Notes: a model not told the origin generated them from the sequence alone. A DNA stretch of 6,613 nucleotides from Pseudofrankia asymbiotica (GCF_001983105.1 NZ_MOMC01000048.1:100409-107021); one strand, 5' to 3'; shown: positions 1 to 5,774, counted from the stretch's first letter. A program made the numbers and translations.

Positions 1-1524
1 CGCGCCCGTCCCGCCAGCGGCGGCGATGTCGTGGTCGCCCGCCGTGCCCAGCCGGATCCCGGGGATGGCCAGGATGGCCGCGAGCCCGACCAGTGTCAGC
101 GGCAGCGCGAGCAGCCAGGCGTGCCCCAACGCGCTCCCGTACGCGTGCCGCACGACCGCCGCGACCGGCCCCGGCAGTTCGGCGAGCCGCGGCACGCTGT
201 GCGCGTCGGCGACGCTGCCCGCGGGCAGCCCGGCGGAAGCGAGGCCGGTGCCGACCAGACGCGCCGCCCGATCGCCGTAGACCGCCCCGATCGCCGTGAC
301 GCTCGCGGTCGAGCTGAGGCTGCGGAAGAAGGCGACGGTGCCGCTCGCGGCCCCGAGATCGCCGCGCGCCGTGGCGTTCTGGACGACGACCAGCAGGTTC
401 TGCGCGGTCATGCCCAGGCCGACGCCGACGAGCGCCAGGTAAGCCCCGACCGCGAGCAACGGCGTGTGTGCCCCGATGGTCGTGAACAACGCGATCCCGC
501 CGCACAGGCATATCGCGCCGCCGACGAGGATCCCCTTGAAATGACCGGTGCGGCTGATGGCGTGGCCGCCTATGTTGCTCGACACCGCGAGGGCGCAGAC
601 CATCGGTGCGGTCAACAGGCCGGACACCGTCGGCGTGCAGCCGCGGCCGAGCTGGAAGTACTGGCTGAACAGCAGCGGGACGGTGATCGACACGGCGCCC
701 GTGACAACGGTCGCGACCACCGCGAGCACGATGGTCCGCTCACGGAACAGATGCGGCGGCACGATTGGCTCCGCGACCCGCGTCTCGACGAGGACGGCGA
801 GTCCCAGCGCCGCCACGCCGCCGAGGAGCAGAGCGAGCCCCGTCCCGGACACCCAGCCGACCAGGTCGCCCCCCAGCGTCAGCCAGAGCAGCAGCAGGCC
901 GACGCCGCCGGGGATGAGCGCGGCGCCGAGGTAGTCGATCCGCACGGGCCGGCGCTCGTTCGGTATCCGCAGCGTGCGCCCCAGCATCACGAAGGCCACC
1001 GCCGAGAGCGGCACGCACAGGTAGAAGCACCAGCGCCAGCCCAGCCCAGGCGTGTCGACGATCAGGCCACCGACCAGCGGCCCGGAGACGTTCGAGATGG
1101 CCCACGCCGAGCCGACGTAGCCGTTGTAGCGGGCCCGCTCCCTCGACGGGACCATCGCCGCGAGCGCGACCTGCGTCAGCGCGCTCGTGCCGCCGGCGCC
1201 GACGCCCTGCACCGCCCGCGCGGCGATCAGCCACGTGGTCGAATGCGCGAGCCCCGCCAGAGCCGACCCGACCGTGAAGATCGCGAGGCCGAGCATGAGC
1301 AGCATCTTCTTGTCCAGCAGGTCGGCGAGCCTGCCCCAGACCGGCACCGTCGCCGTCATCAGCAGCAGCGTCGTCGCGACCACCCAGGTGTAGTCAGTCG
1401 AGCTGCCGTGCAGGTCGCCCATGATGCGCGGCAGCGCGTTCGCCACCACCGTTCCCGCGATCATGGTGACGAACAGGCCCAGCACGAGCGCCCACACCGC
1501 CCGCCTGATCTCTCCCGGCGTCAT
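1..1524 (-). CDS. MFS drug:proton antiporter, DHA2 (EmrB/QacA) family, 3' end outside window
   Basis: This is an integral membrane exporter of the 14-helix DHA2 group, which uses the proton gradient to expel drugs or other small hydrophobic molecules; the substrate cannot be read from sequence. From the ATG at 1524 it reads MTPGEIRRAVWALVLGLF, the usual start of this family just before helix 1. Visible signatures are TVVANALP (residues 25-32), motif A GRLADLLDKK (64-73), motif B around R103-G112 (ARAVQGVGAGG), motif C SGPLVGG (147-153), and a late QNLL...DLGAASGTVAFFRSL stretch typical of EmrB-like proteins. About 508 residues lie in the window and the final helix is complete, so only a short tail is missing. 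The frame stays open upstream to a stop near 1867, so ATG 1557, GTG 1563 or ATG 1617 are alternative starts; none has a good ribosome binding site. The chosen ATG overlaps the stop of a short upstream ORF (ATGA). No regulator gene is adjacent. Confidence 0.93.
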   Translation of the reverse strand, partial: MTPGEIRRAVWALVLGLFVTMIAGTVVANALPRIMGDLHGSSTDYTWVVATTLLLMTATVPVWGRLADLLDKKMLLMLGLAIFTVGSALAGLAHSTTWLIAARAVQGVGAGGTSALTQVALAAMVPSRERARYNGYVGSAWAISNVSGPLVGGLIVDTPGLGWRWCFYLCVPLSAVAFVMLGRTLRIPNERRPVRIDYLGAALIPGGVGLLLLWLTLGGDLVGWVSGTGLALLLGGVAALGLAVLVETRVAEPIVPPHLFRERTIVLAVVATVVTGAVSITVPLLFSQYFQLGRGCTPTVSGLLTAPMVCALAVSSNIGGHAISRTGHFKGILVGGAICLCGGIALFTTIGAHTPLLAVGAYLALVGVGLGMTAQNLLVVVQNATARGDLGAASGTVAFFRSLSSTASVTAIGAVYGDRAARLVGTGLASAGLPAGSVADAHSVPRLAELPGPVAAVVRHAYGSALGHAWLLALPLTLVGLAAILAIPGIRLGTAGDHDIAAAGGTGA

Positions 1525-1697
1525 CGGCGTCGGCGCCGCCGGCCCCGCCAATGCCATCGACACCGCTGGTCCCGGCGGTCCCGGTCGCGCCGAAGACGCG
1601 GCGACCGGCCTGGGCATGGCCTCGGCGTCGCCGCCCGCGGCGGCTGGGCGAACGGCGTCGTCCGGCTGGCCGCCGGGCGTTCCGCGGACGTTGTCAT
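1521..1697 (-). other. Possible 58-codon leader ORF coupled to the MFS exporter
   Basis: A GGGAGGG ribosome binding site sits 4 nt before an ATG at 1697 on the minus strand. That frame is not the transporter's; it runs 58 codons (MTTSAERPAASRTTPF..., ending in a run of arginines) and stops at TGA 1523-1521, overlapping the transporter ATG 1524 by four bases. The ATGA junction is what a translationally coupled leader would look like. The peptide has no recognisable domain and its Arg-rich end is what an off-frame of GC-rich coding DNA commonly yields. It may therefore be a leader peptide, the frameshifted true N-terminus of the transporter, or chance. Confidence 0.25.
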
Positions 1698-1749
1698 GCG
1701 GCCCTCCCGGCCGACCTGCCCGACGGCCGACCTCCCGGACCGTCGCGCC

Positions 1750-1812
1750 GATCCGGCGGGAACCCCGCCGCCGATCCGGCGGGAACCCCGCCGCCGATCC
1801 GGCGGGAACCCC
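1750..1812. repeat. 23-bp tandem repeat, 2.7 copies, each with a tight dyad
   Basis: Three identical starts of GATCCGGCGGGAACCCC lie at 1750, 1773 and 1796, giving an exact period of 23 bp. Two copies are complete and the third breaks off after 17 bp. Each complete copy contains GGCGGG-AAC-CCCGCC, so it can fold as a 6-bp stem with a 3-base loop on either strand. The array lies upstream of the exporter and outside any confident gene. The period is not a multiple of three, which argues against a coding role. Confidence 0.85.
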
Positions 1813-1856
1813 GGGCTCCGCTGATCGGAGGAGCCCACGGCCCCGCCGATCGGCGA

Positions 1857-1890
1857 CAAATGTTTAGTTAATACAAAGTAATCTGCATAC
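1857..1890. promoter_or_regulatory. A/T-rich island with imperfect dyad, candidate promoter or operator
   Basis: About 30 bp of mostly A/T stands out sharply in an otherwise very GC-rich window. Inside it TTAGTT (1864-1869) and AAGTAA (1876-1881) form an inverted repeat with a 6-bp spacer and one mismatched pair. A perfect 12-bp palindrome CGCCGATCGGCG (1844-1855) sits right beside it. It lies between the divergent exporter and ureG, about 160 bp upstream of the exporter's possible leader ORF. Easily melted DNA plus a dyad fits a promoter/operator, possibly for a TetR- or MarR-type regulator of the exporter. No confident -35/-10 pair was identified. Confidence 0.4.
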
Positions 1891-1955
1891 GGCCTGTCGC
1901 GCGCGGCCTCGGCGTAGCCGCCGGGAGGGCCCTCGGGCGGGCCAGGCGGGGAGAG

Positions 1956-1986
1956 TTACGGAAGGGTCATCTGCGCGGCCTAGGCT
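1956..1986 (+). promoter_or_regulatory. Weak candidate promoter for ureGD
   Basis: TTACGG (1956-1961) and TAGGCT (1981-1986) are separated by 19 bp, loosely resembling an actinobacterial housekeeping promoter pair. They lie about 120 bp before the ureG start on the same strand. The spacing is long and the -35 match poor, so this is only a suggestion. Confidence 0.2.
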
Positions 1987-2094
1987 GGCAGCGGCGGCGG
2001 ATGCCGCGCGATGACCAGGTGGTTCGGCGGCCCAGTGCCGGGCCGGCCCACGTCGCCGCGCGGTGAGCCCCGCGAGCAGACGAGTTCTCATCCC

Positions 2095-2100
2095 GGGAGG
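2095..2100 (+). promoter_or_regulatory. Ribosome binding site deciding the ureG start
   Basis: GGGAGG lies 4 nt before GTG 2105. It selects this GTG over the in-frame GTG at 2063, which has no comparable site and would put 14 non-conserved residues ahead of the histidine-rich head. Confidence 0.75.
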
Positions 2101-2104
2101 CGGC

Positions 2105-2926
2105 GTGCACCTCGACCACGATCATGGCCAGCACGAGCATGGCCAGTCGCCGCTCGGAGGCGCGATCGGCGGCGGGCCCGTGACGGCGGTTGGCTGGCAG
2201 ACGACGGCCCCGCTGACACCCGCGGCCCCGCGTGCCGTACCGGCCGGGCGGGCGGTGCGGGTCGGCATCGGCGGACCGGTCGGCAGCGGCAAGACCGCGC
2301 TGGTCGCCGCGCTGTGCCGGGCGCTGGCCGGCAAGGTCGACCTCGCCGTCGTGACCAACGACATCTACACGACCGAGGACGCCGACTTCCTGCGTCGCGC
2401 CGGCGTGCTCGACCCGGCGAGGATCCGCGCCGTCGAGACCGGCTGCTGCCCCCACACCGCGATCCGCGACGACATCACGGTCAACCTCGACGCGGTGGAG
2501 GACCTCGACGCGGCGTTCGGCCCGCTCGACCTGATCCTGGTCGAGTCGGGCGGGGACAACCTGACGGCGACCTTCAGCTACGGCCTCGTCGACAGGCAGA
2601 TCTTCGTCGTCGACGTCGCCGGCGGGGACAAGGTGCCGCGCAAGGGCGGCCCTGGCGTGACCAGCAGCGACCTGCTCGTCATCAACAAGACGGACCTCGC
2701 CCCGCTGGTCGGCGCGGATCTCGCCGTGATGGCACGCGACGCCGAAGCGGTGCGCCACGGCCGCCCCGTGCTGTTCACCAGCCTCGTCGAGGACCGCGAG
2801 GCGACCGCCGTCGCCCGCTGGGTCCTGGCCCAGCTGGTCGAGGCACGCACCGCCAGCGCCGGCGCGAACGAGGCCAACATGGCACCGCTCGCGGCCGTCG
2901 GTGTCGACCTGCCCGGCGCTCGGTGA
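2105..2926 (+). CDS. ureG: Urease accessory GTPase UreG
   Basis: UreG is the SIMIBI-class GTPase that, with UreD and UreF (and nickel from UreE where present), loads nickel into apo-urease in the cytoplasm. All family signatures are visible: P-loop GPVGSGKT (residues 57-64), [13 protein letters not shown] (84-96), the nickel-binding CPH (115-117) followed by [18 protein letters not shown] (147-158), [15 protein letters not shown] (170-184) and the guanine-specificity NKTD (194-197). The protein is 273 residues, longer than the usual ~205-225. The excess is an N-terminal head [13 protein letters not shown] with five histidines, a likely metal-binding patch, plus a Gly/Pro/Ala linker to about residue 48. 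The CPH cysteine is preceded by another cysteine (C114-C115), where many homologues have Gly or Ala. Start GTG 2105 is chosen for its ribosome binding site. Its stop overlaps the ureD start as GTGA. ureABC and ureF are not in the window. Confidence 0.97.
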   Translation: MHLDHDHGQHEHGQSPLGGAIGGGPVTAVGWQTTAPLTPAAPRAVPAGRAVRVGIGGPVGSGKTALVAALCRALAGKVDLAVVTNDIYTTEDADFLRRAGVLDPARIRAVETGCCPHTAIRDDITVNLDAVEDLDAAFGPLDLILVESGGDNLTATFSYGLVDRQIFVVDVAGGDKVPRKGGPGVTSSDLLVINKTDLAPLVGADLAVMARDAEAVRHGRPVLFTSLVEDREATAVARWVLAQLVEARTASAGANEANMAPLAAVGVDLPGAR

Positions 2927-3900
2927 GCGCCGGCCTCGACCGCGGCGTGGTGCGCGCGCACGAGGTGCGCGCGCACGCCGTGCTGCGGGTCGAGGCCGGT
3001 CCGGACGGCTCCGCGCGGGTCGTCGAGGCACGTTCGGCCATCCCGCTCGTGCTGCGGCACACGGATACCACCGTGCCGCGGCGGGCCCCATCCGGGGCTG
3101 CCCCGGAGCGAGACGAGGCCAGGCGGGTACAGGATCTGACGCCGCCGGTGTTGCCGACCGTGACCATGCACCTGGTCGGGGCGGCCGCCGGGCCGCTCGC
3201 GGGCGACCAGCTGCGGCTCGACATCAGCGTCGGGCCCGGGGTCCGGCTGGTGCTGCGCTCGGTGGCCGCGACGCTGGCGATGCCGGGGCACGGTCCCGGC
3301 CCGTCCGTCATGGAGATCCACGCCGACGTCGCGGCGGGCGGGGCGCTCGATCTGCTGCCGGAGCCCACGGTCGCGGTGCGCGGCTGCCGGCACCGGATGG
3401 TCGGGCGGGCCGTGGTGGCCGCCGGGGGCTGGCTGCGCTGGCGCGAGGAGGTCCTGCTCGGCCGGTTCGGTGAGCCGTCCGGCCAGGTCGAGACGGACCT
3501 GCGCGTCGACATCCGCGTCCCGGCCGACGACCCGAGGCTCCCGGCGGGAGACCCGACGGTCCCGGCGGACGAGCGGCGGCCGCTGGTGGGCGACCGGCCG
3601 CTGCTGCGCCAGCAGTTGCTGCTCGGCCCCGACGTCCCCGGCCTGACCGGTGCCGCCCTCCTCGGTTCCGCCCGCGCCGTCGGCTCCCTCCTGATCGCCG
3701 CGCCCGCGGCCCTCTCCCAGCAGGCCTCGGGCCCTGGCCCGGCCGGGCTCGGCGTGCCCGCGTCCGTCACCGCGCCGGCCGCGTCCGGCGGCGCCCGCAC
3801 CCCGGGCGGAGCGGCGGTACTGCCGCTGGCGGGCCCCGGCGTGCTGGTCACCGCCCTGGCCGCCGACGCCGTCACCCTGCGCCGTCACCTCGGCCCCTGA
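2923..3900 (+). CDS. ureD: Urease accessory protein UreD (UreH)
   Basis: UreD is the scaffold that binds apo-urease and, with UreF and UreG, forms the complex through which nickel enters the active site. The family core is clear: [19 protein letters not shown] (about residues 87-105), [14 protein letters not shown], then [20 protein letters not shown] and [15 protein letters not shown] (about 170-184). At 325 residues it is longer than many homologues (roughly 210-280). The extra length lies in a proline-rich heptad repeat (199-219) and an Ala/Gly/Pro-rich stretch near the C-terminus (about 265-300), both probably surface loops. The GTG start at 2923 overlaps the ureG stop by four bases and has no ribosome binding site of its own, so translation is probably coupled to ureG. 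It ends 16 bp before the convergent sortase stop. Confidence 0.93.
   Translation: MSAGLDRGVVRAHEVRAHAVLRVEAGPDGSARVVEARSAIPLVLRHTDTTVPRRAPSGAAPERDEARRVQDLTPPVLPTVTMHLVGAAAGPLAGDQLRLDISVGPGVRLVLRSVAATLAMPGHGPGPSVMEIHADVAAGGALDLLPEPTVAVRGCRHRMVGRAVVAAGGWLRWREEVLLGRFGEPSGQVETDLRVDIRVPADDPRLPAGDPTVPADERRPLVGDRPLLRQQLLLGPDVPGLTGAALLGSARAVGSLLIAAPAALSQQASGPGPAGLGVPASVTAPAASGGARTPGGAAVLPLAGPGVLVTALAADAVTLRRHLGP
2950..2976. repeat. Two perfect 12-bp palindromes in tandem inside ureD
   Basis: GTGCGCGCGCAC occurs at 2950-2961 and again at 2965-2976, a 15-bp period. Each is a perfect alternating purine-pyrimidine palindrome. They encode [10 protein letters not shown] near the UreD N-terminus, about 30 nt after the start codon. 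Confidence 0.85.
3517..3579 (+). repeat. Degenerate 21-bp triple repeat within ureD
   Basis: Three in-frame 21-bp units (3517-3537, 3538-3558, 3559-3579) encode [14 protein letters not shown] and VPADERR. The units share a [GC]TCCCGGC start and diverge later. Being a multiple of three, the array lengthens a probable surface loop without disturbing the frame. Confidence 0.75.
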
Positions 3901-3916
3901 GGACTCCGCCTCTGGC

Positions 3917-4606
3917 TCAGCCCAGATGGGCGAAGACGACGACGTTGTCGACGTAGTGGCCGGTGGAGTGGTCGAAGCTACCGCCGCAGGTGATCAGGCG
4001 GAGCTGGGCGCCGTCGCCCGAGTGGTAGACCTGCTCGTCCGGGAAGTCGGCCTTCGTGTACTCGGCCAGTCTGTCGACGACGAACGTCGCGGTCGTGCCG
4101 TCCACCCGGTCGACGAGGACGGTGGCGCCCGCGCGCAGTCCGCCGAGCCGGTAGAAGACCGCCGGGCCGGTCTTCGAGTCGACGTGGCCGGCGATCACGG
4201 CCACGCCGTCGTCGCCCGGCTCCGGGCCGGCGTGGTTCCAGCCGACCTCGGTGAACCCGGTCGGGGGGATCAGCCGCCCCGCGCCGTCCAGGTCCAGCGG
4301 CACGACCGGCGCCGTCACGGAGATGTCCGGCACCCGCAGCCGCACCGGATCCGCGGCCTTGCCCGCCGCCGCGGGCTGCCCGCTGTGCCCACCCGCCGTG
4401 CCCGCCGTGCCCTCAATGGCGCCCGCGATGCCCGTCGAGCCGGGCGTGCTGGTCCCCGCGGCCGGGCTGGCCGCGGGCGGCTGATCGGCGTCGGACCCCG
4501 CACCGCAGCCGGTGAGCGCGGCCGGTACCAGCGCGAACAGGACCGTCAGCGCCGCGGCGGCGCGCCGGCGGCCGGCGAGACCGCCGGCCGCCGAGCTCGT
4601 CGTCAT
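3917..4606 (-). CDS. Lipoprotein-like sortase, class F/E-like
   Basis: Sortases are extracytoplasmic transpeptidases that cut a C-terminal sorting signal and attach the protein to the cell envelope. The 229-residue product begins with a positively charged n-region (RRR 13-15), a hydrophobic core (16-31) and a lipobox LTGC (31-34), so it is probably a lipid-anchored exported protein. A low-complexity Gly/Ala/Thr/Pro linker (35-85) leads to the sortase domain from about 86 (VRLRVPDISVTAPVVPLDLD). The catalytic histidine is H141 in VIAGHVDS and the cysteine is C207 in LRLITCGG. The TCGGSFD...Y.DNVVVFA ending matches class F-type actinobacterial sortases as I know them. No arginine follows C207, where most sortases carry the third catalytic residue. 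ATG 4606 overlaps the stop of the upstream secreted-protein gene (ATGA), so the two are probably translated together and the neighbour is the likely substrate. Confidence 0.92.
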   Translation of the reverse strand: MTTSSAAGGLAGRRRAAAALTVLFALVPAALTGCGAGSDADQPPAASPAAGTSTPGSTGIAGAIEGTAGTAGGHSGQPAAAGKAADPVRLRVPDISVTAPVVPLDLDGAGRLIPPTGFTEVGWNHAGPEPGDDGVAVIAGHVDSKTGPAVFYRLGGLRAGATVLVDRVDGTTATFVVDRLAEYTKADFPDEQVYHSGDGAQLRLITCGGSFDHSTGHYVDNVVVFAHLG

Positions 4607-5052
4607 CCGCGCGCGCTCGCGCGCCGGCGCCGCCACCCGCCGAAGCCGGCGAGCGCGCCCACGCCGATGACCCCGGCGGTGAGCGGGAGAGCGGCATCGT
4701 TGTCGTGGCCGGCCCGCTGGGTGCCGCCGAGGCCCGTGTCCACGCCGCCGCGCGGCTGGACCGGCACGTCGGTCGAGCGAGGGGGGAGCGAGCGGGCGGG
4801 GGCCTGCGCGGGGGCCGGGGTGGCGGTGCGGGGATCGGACGGGTTCCCGGGGGCCGGCGCCGGTGCGGCCGCGCGGGTCTCGGGGGGCGGGGCCGAGGCG
4901 GTGGCCGGGATCGGCGCCGGGGTCGCGGCGCCGGCGGCCGTCGCCGGCAGCACCACGCCGGCGGCGACGCCACCGATCAGTGTGGCCGCGAGCGCGGAGG
5001 TGGTGAGAAGCCGCCGGGCGGCCTGAGCCGGAGGCTTGGGAGCGTTCGTCAC
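4603..5052 (-). CDS. Small secreted protein with LPLTAG-type sorting signal, probable sortase substrate
   Basis: I do not recognise a named family, but the architecture is clear. A signal peptide (RR at 13-14, hydrophobic 15-36, likely cleavage near ATAAGA-A at 42/43) precedes an Ala/Pro/Thr-rich low-complexity body (43-121). The end has the three parts of a cell-wall sorting signal: LPLTAG (122-127), a hydrophobic stretch VIGVGALAGFGGW (128-140) and RRRR (141-144). The hydrophobic part is short for such signals and the motif is LPLTA rather than LPxTG. Mature size would be about 80-100 residues, more like a surface spacer than an enzyme. GTG 5052 is chosen because GAGG stands 7 nt upstream; the same frame is open to an ATG at 5196 but that would bury the signal peptide. 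Its stop overlaps the sortase start by ATGA. Confidence 0.78.
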   Translation of the reverse strand: MTNAPKPPAQAARRLLTTSALAATLIGGVAAGVVLPATAAGAATPAPIPATASAPPPETRAAAPAPAPGNPSDPRTATPAPAQAPARSLPPRSTDVPVQPRGGVDTGLGGTQRAGHDNDAALPLTAGVIGVGALAGFGGWRRRRASARG

Positions 5053-5086
5053 TGGGGTGCCTCGATCCTGTCCATGACATCCAGGC

Positions 5087-5135
5087 CCACCGGGACCGGT
5101 GGCTGGCGTTGCCGGCCGGGACTGGTCTCCCGGCC
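5087..5135 (-). promoter_or_regulatory. Two strong hairpins in the probable leader of the sortase operon
   Basis: CCACCGG-GA-CCGGTGG (5087-5102) and GGCCGGGA-CTGGTC-TCCCGGCC (5114-5135) are perfect inverted repeats with 7- and 8-bp arms, 11 bp apart. They lie 35-85 nt upstream of the secreted-protein start, in what would be its 5' leader if transcription begins near the operator at 5171-5195. There is no T-run, so they are not typical intrinsic terminators. A role in mRNA stability or translation is possible. Confidence 0.4.
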
Positions 5136-5170
5136 AGGACCGAGCCTGTCGGCGGCCTGTGGGCTGACTG

Positions 5171-5195
5171 TGAGACGACCGTGAGAGGCCTCTCA
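5171..5195 (+). promoter_or_regulatory. Three-part operator, copy 1 (sortase / membrane protein divergent region)
   Basis: TGAG at 5171, then TGAGA-GGCC-TCTCA at 5182-5195; the latter is the core of a perfect 16-bp palindrome GTGAGAGGCCTCTCAC (5181-5196). The direct repeat GTGAGA recurs at 5170 and 5181, 11 bp apart, which is one helical turn and the spacing usual for OmpR-family response regulator sites. The position, about 65-90 bp upstream of the predicted start of the plus-strand gene and in front of the minus-strand operon, could control both. A second copy lies at 5775-5799. Confidence 0.55.
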
Positions 5196-5248
5196 CGCAA
5201 GGTGGCCCACTGGGGCGAGCGCGGATCGGGCGGCAGGGCGGGTTCGCC

Positions 5249-5254
5249 TACGAT
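5249..5254 (+). promoter_or_regulatory. Candidate -10 box for a leaderless transcript
   Basis: TACGAT fits the actinobacterial TANNNT -10 pattern. Its last base is 8 nt before the A of ATG 5262, placing the transcription start at or next to that start codon. No good -35 hexamer is visible, consistent with dependence on an activator at the upstream operator, though this is inference. Confidence 0.4.
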
Positions 5255-5261
5255 GGCTCCC

Positions 5262-5738
5262 ATGGCGGATCAGCCGGGTATCCCGGACACGCCGGGGGTG
5301 GCGGTCGGAGCCGGGGCGGCGCCGGAGCTGGAGGCCCGAACAGGAACCTGGCGGATCGGCCTGGCCGCGCTTGGGCTCGCGGCGGTCGTCGGTGGGCTGG
5401 CCGCCGCGGTCGTGTCGGCCTCGAGCGAGCCCCGCCCGCCGGACCTGGGCGGCCCCATCCTGGCCAGGGGACCGGTGTCCACGTCCGCGCCGGCGCCCTC
5501 CACGTCCCCGTCGCAGATGCCAGCCCCGACACCGGCGCAGATTCCCGGGGGGCTCGAACGCCGTGGCCCCTACCGGTCGAGCGCGGCGACGGCGGTCCCC
5601 GTCCGCCCGGTGCCGCTGCCGATCGACCCCACGACGGACAGTCCGCGCGCCCCTCGGACGGCGGCGCCGGCACCGGCACCGGCACCGGCCACGGAGTCGG
5701 CTCCGGCATCGGAGCCAGCCGTGAGGTCCGCGCCATAG
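5262..5738 (+). CDS. Single-pass membrane protein with Pro/Ala/Ser-rich extracytoplasmic tail, function unknown
   Basis: I do not recognise a family. The 158-residue product has a short N-terminal segment containing R26 and R31, one hydrophobic helix (about 32-51, IGLAALGLAAVVGGLAAAVV) and about 105 residues rich in Pro, Ala, Ser and Thr, ending in an alternating Pro-Ala run. The charge pattern suggests an inside N-terminus and an outside tail, so it may be a wall-spanning stalk or an anchored spacer. It has no sorting signal. ATG 5262 is preferred because a TACGAT box places the transcription start there; ATG 5253 is in frame but overlaps that box and neither has a ribosome binding site. It is divergent from the secreted-protein/sortase pair, sharing its upstream operator, so a related cell-surface role is likely but unproven. 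Confidence 0.68.
   Translation: MADQPGIPDTPGVAVGAGAAPELEARTGTWRIGLAALGLAAVVGGLAAAVVSASSEPRPPDLGGPILARGPVSTSAPAPSTSPSQMPAPTPAQIPGGLERRGPYRSSAATAVPVRPVPLPIDPTTDSPRAPRTAAPAPAPAPATESAPASEPAVRSAP
5665..5688 (+). repeat. Hexanucleotide CACCGG tandem repeat
   Basis: Four units of CACCGG (the first is CGCCGG) encode the Pro-Ala alternation near the end of the membrane protein. Such a tract can expand or contract by six bases without breaking the frame. Confidence 0.7.
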
Positions 5739-5774
5739 GCAGTCCGTGGGTGACGGCCGCGGGCGGATGGTGGA

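Noticed and set aside
31..1824. 597-codon plus-strand open frame and other long frames opposite the exporter
   Set aside because: It is the antisense of a well-supported MFS gene; its composition (Arg, Asp, Gln, His, Pro-rich, no domains) is typical of shadow frames in GC-rich DNA.
1925..1934. GAGGGCCCTC palindrome in the ureG upstream region
   Set aside because: A 10-bp GC palindrome is expected by chance in this composition and has no partner site.
1864..2091. 75-codon minus-strand frame in the intergenic region
   Set aside because: No ribosome binding site, signal peptide or recognisable pattern; it overlaps the A/T-rich island and the ureG upstream region, so it is probably chance.
2079..2092. 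GACGAG-TT-CTCATC before ureG as a third copy of the shared operator
   Set aside because: It has the wrong spacing and no 11-bp phased repeat, and it abuts the ureG ribosome binding site; similarity is limited to CTCATC.
1967..3888. Long minus-strand frames opposite ureG and ureD
   Set aside because: Low-complexity Arg/Gly/Ala/Asp products with no motifs, antisense to clear urease accessory genes.
3897..3920. Possible two-way terminator between the convergent ureD and sortase stops (CTGAG...CTCAG)
   Set aside because: The stem is only 5 bp with a 14-bp loop and no T-run on either strand. It could contribute, but there is not enough to call it.
5049..5075. Eight-codon minus-strand leader peptide (MDRIEAPQ) overlapping the secreted-protein GTG
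   Set aside because: The GTGA overlap is neat, but the ORF has no ribosome binding site and is too short to separate from chance.
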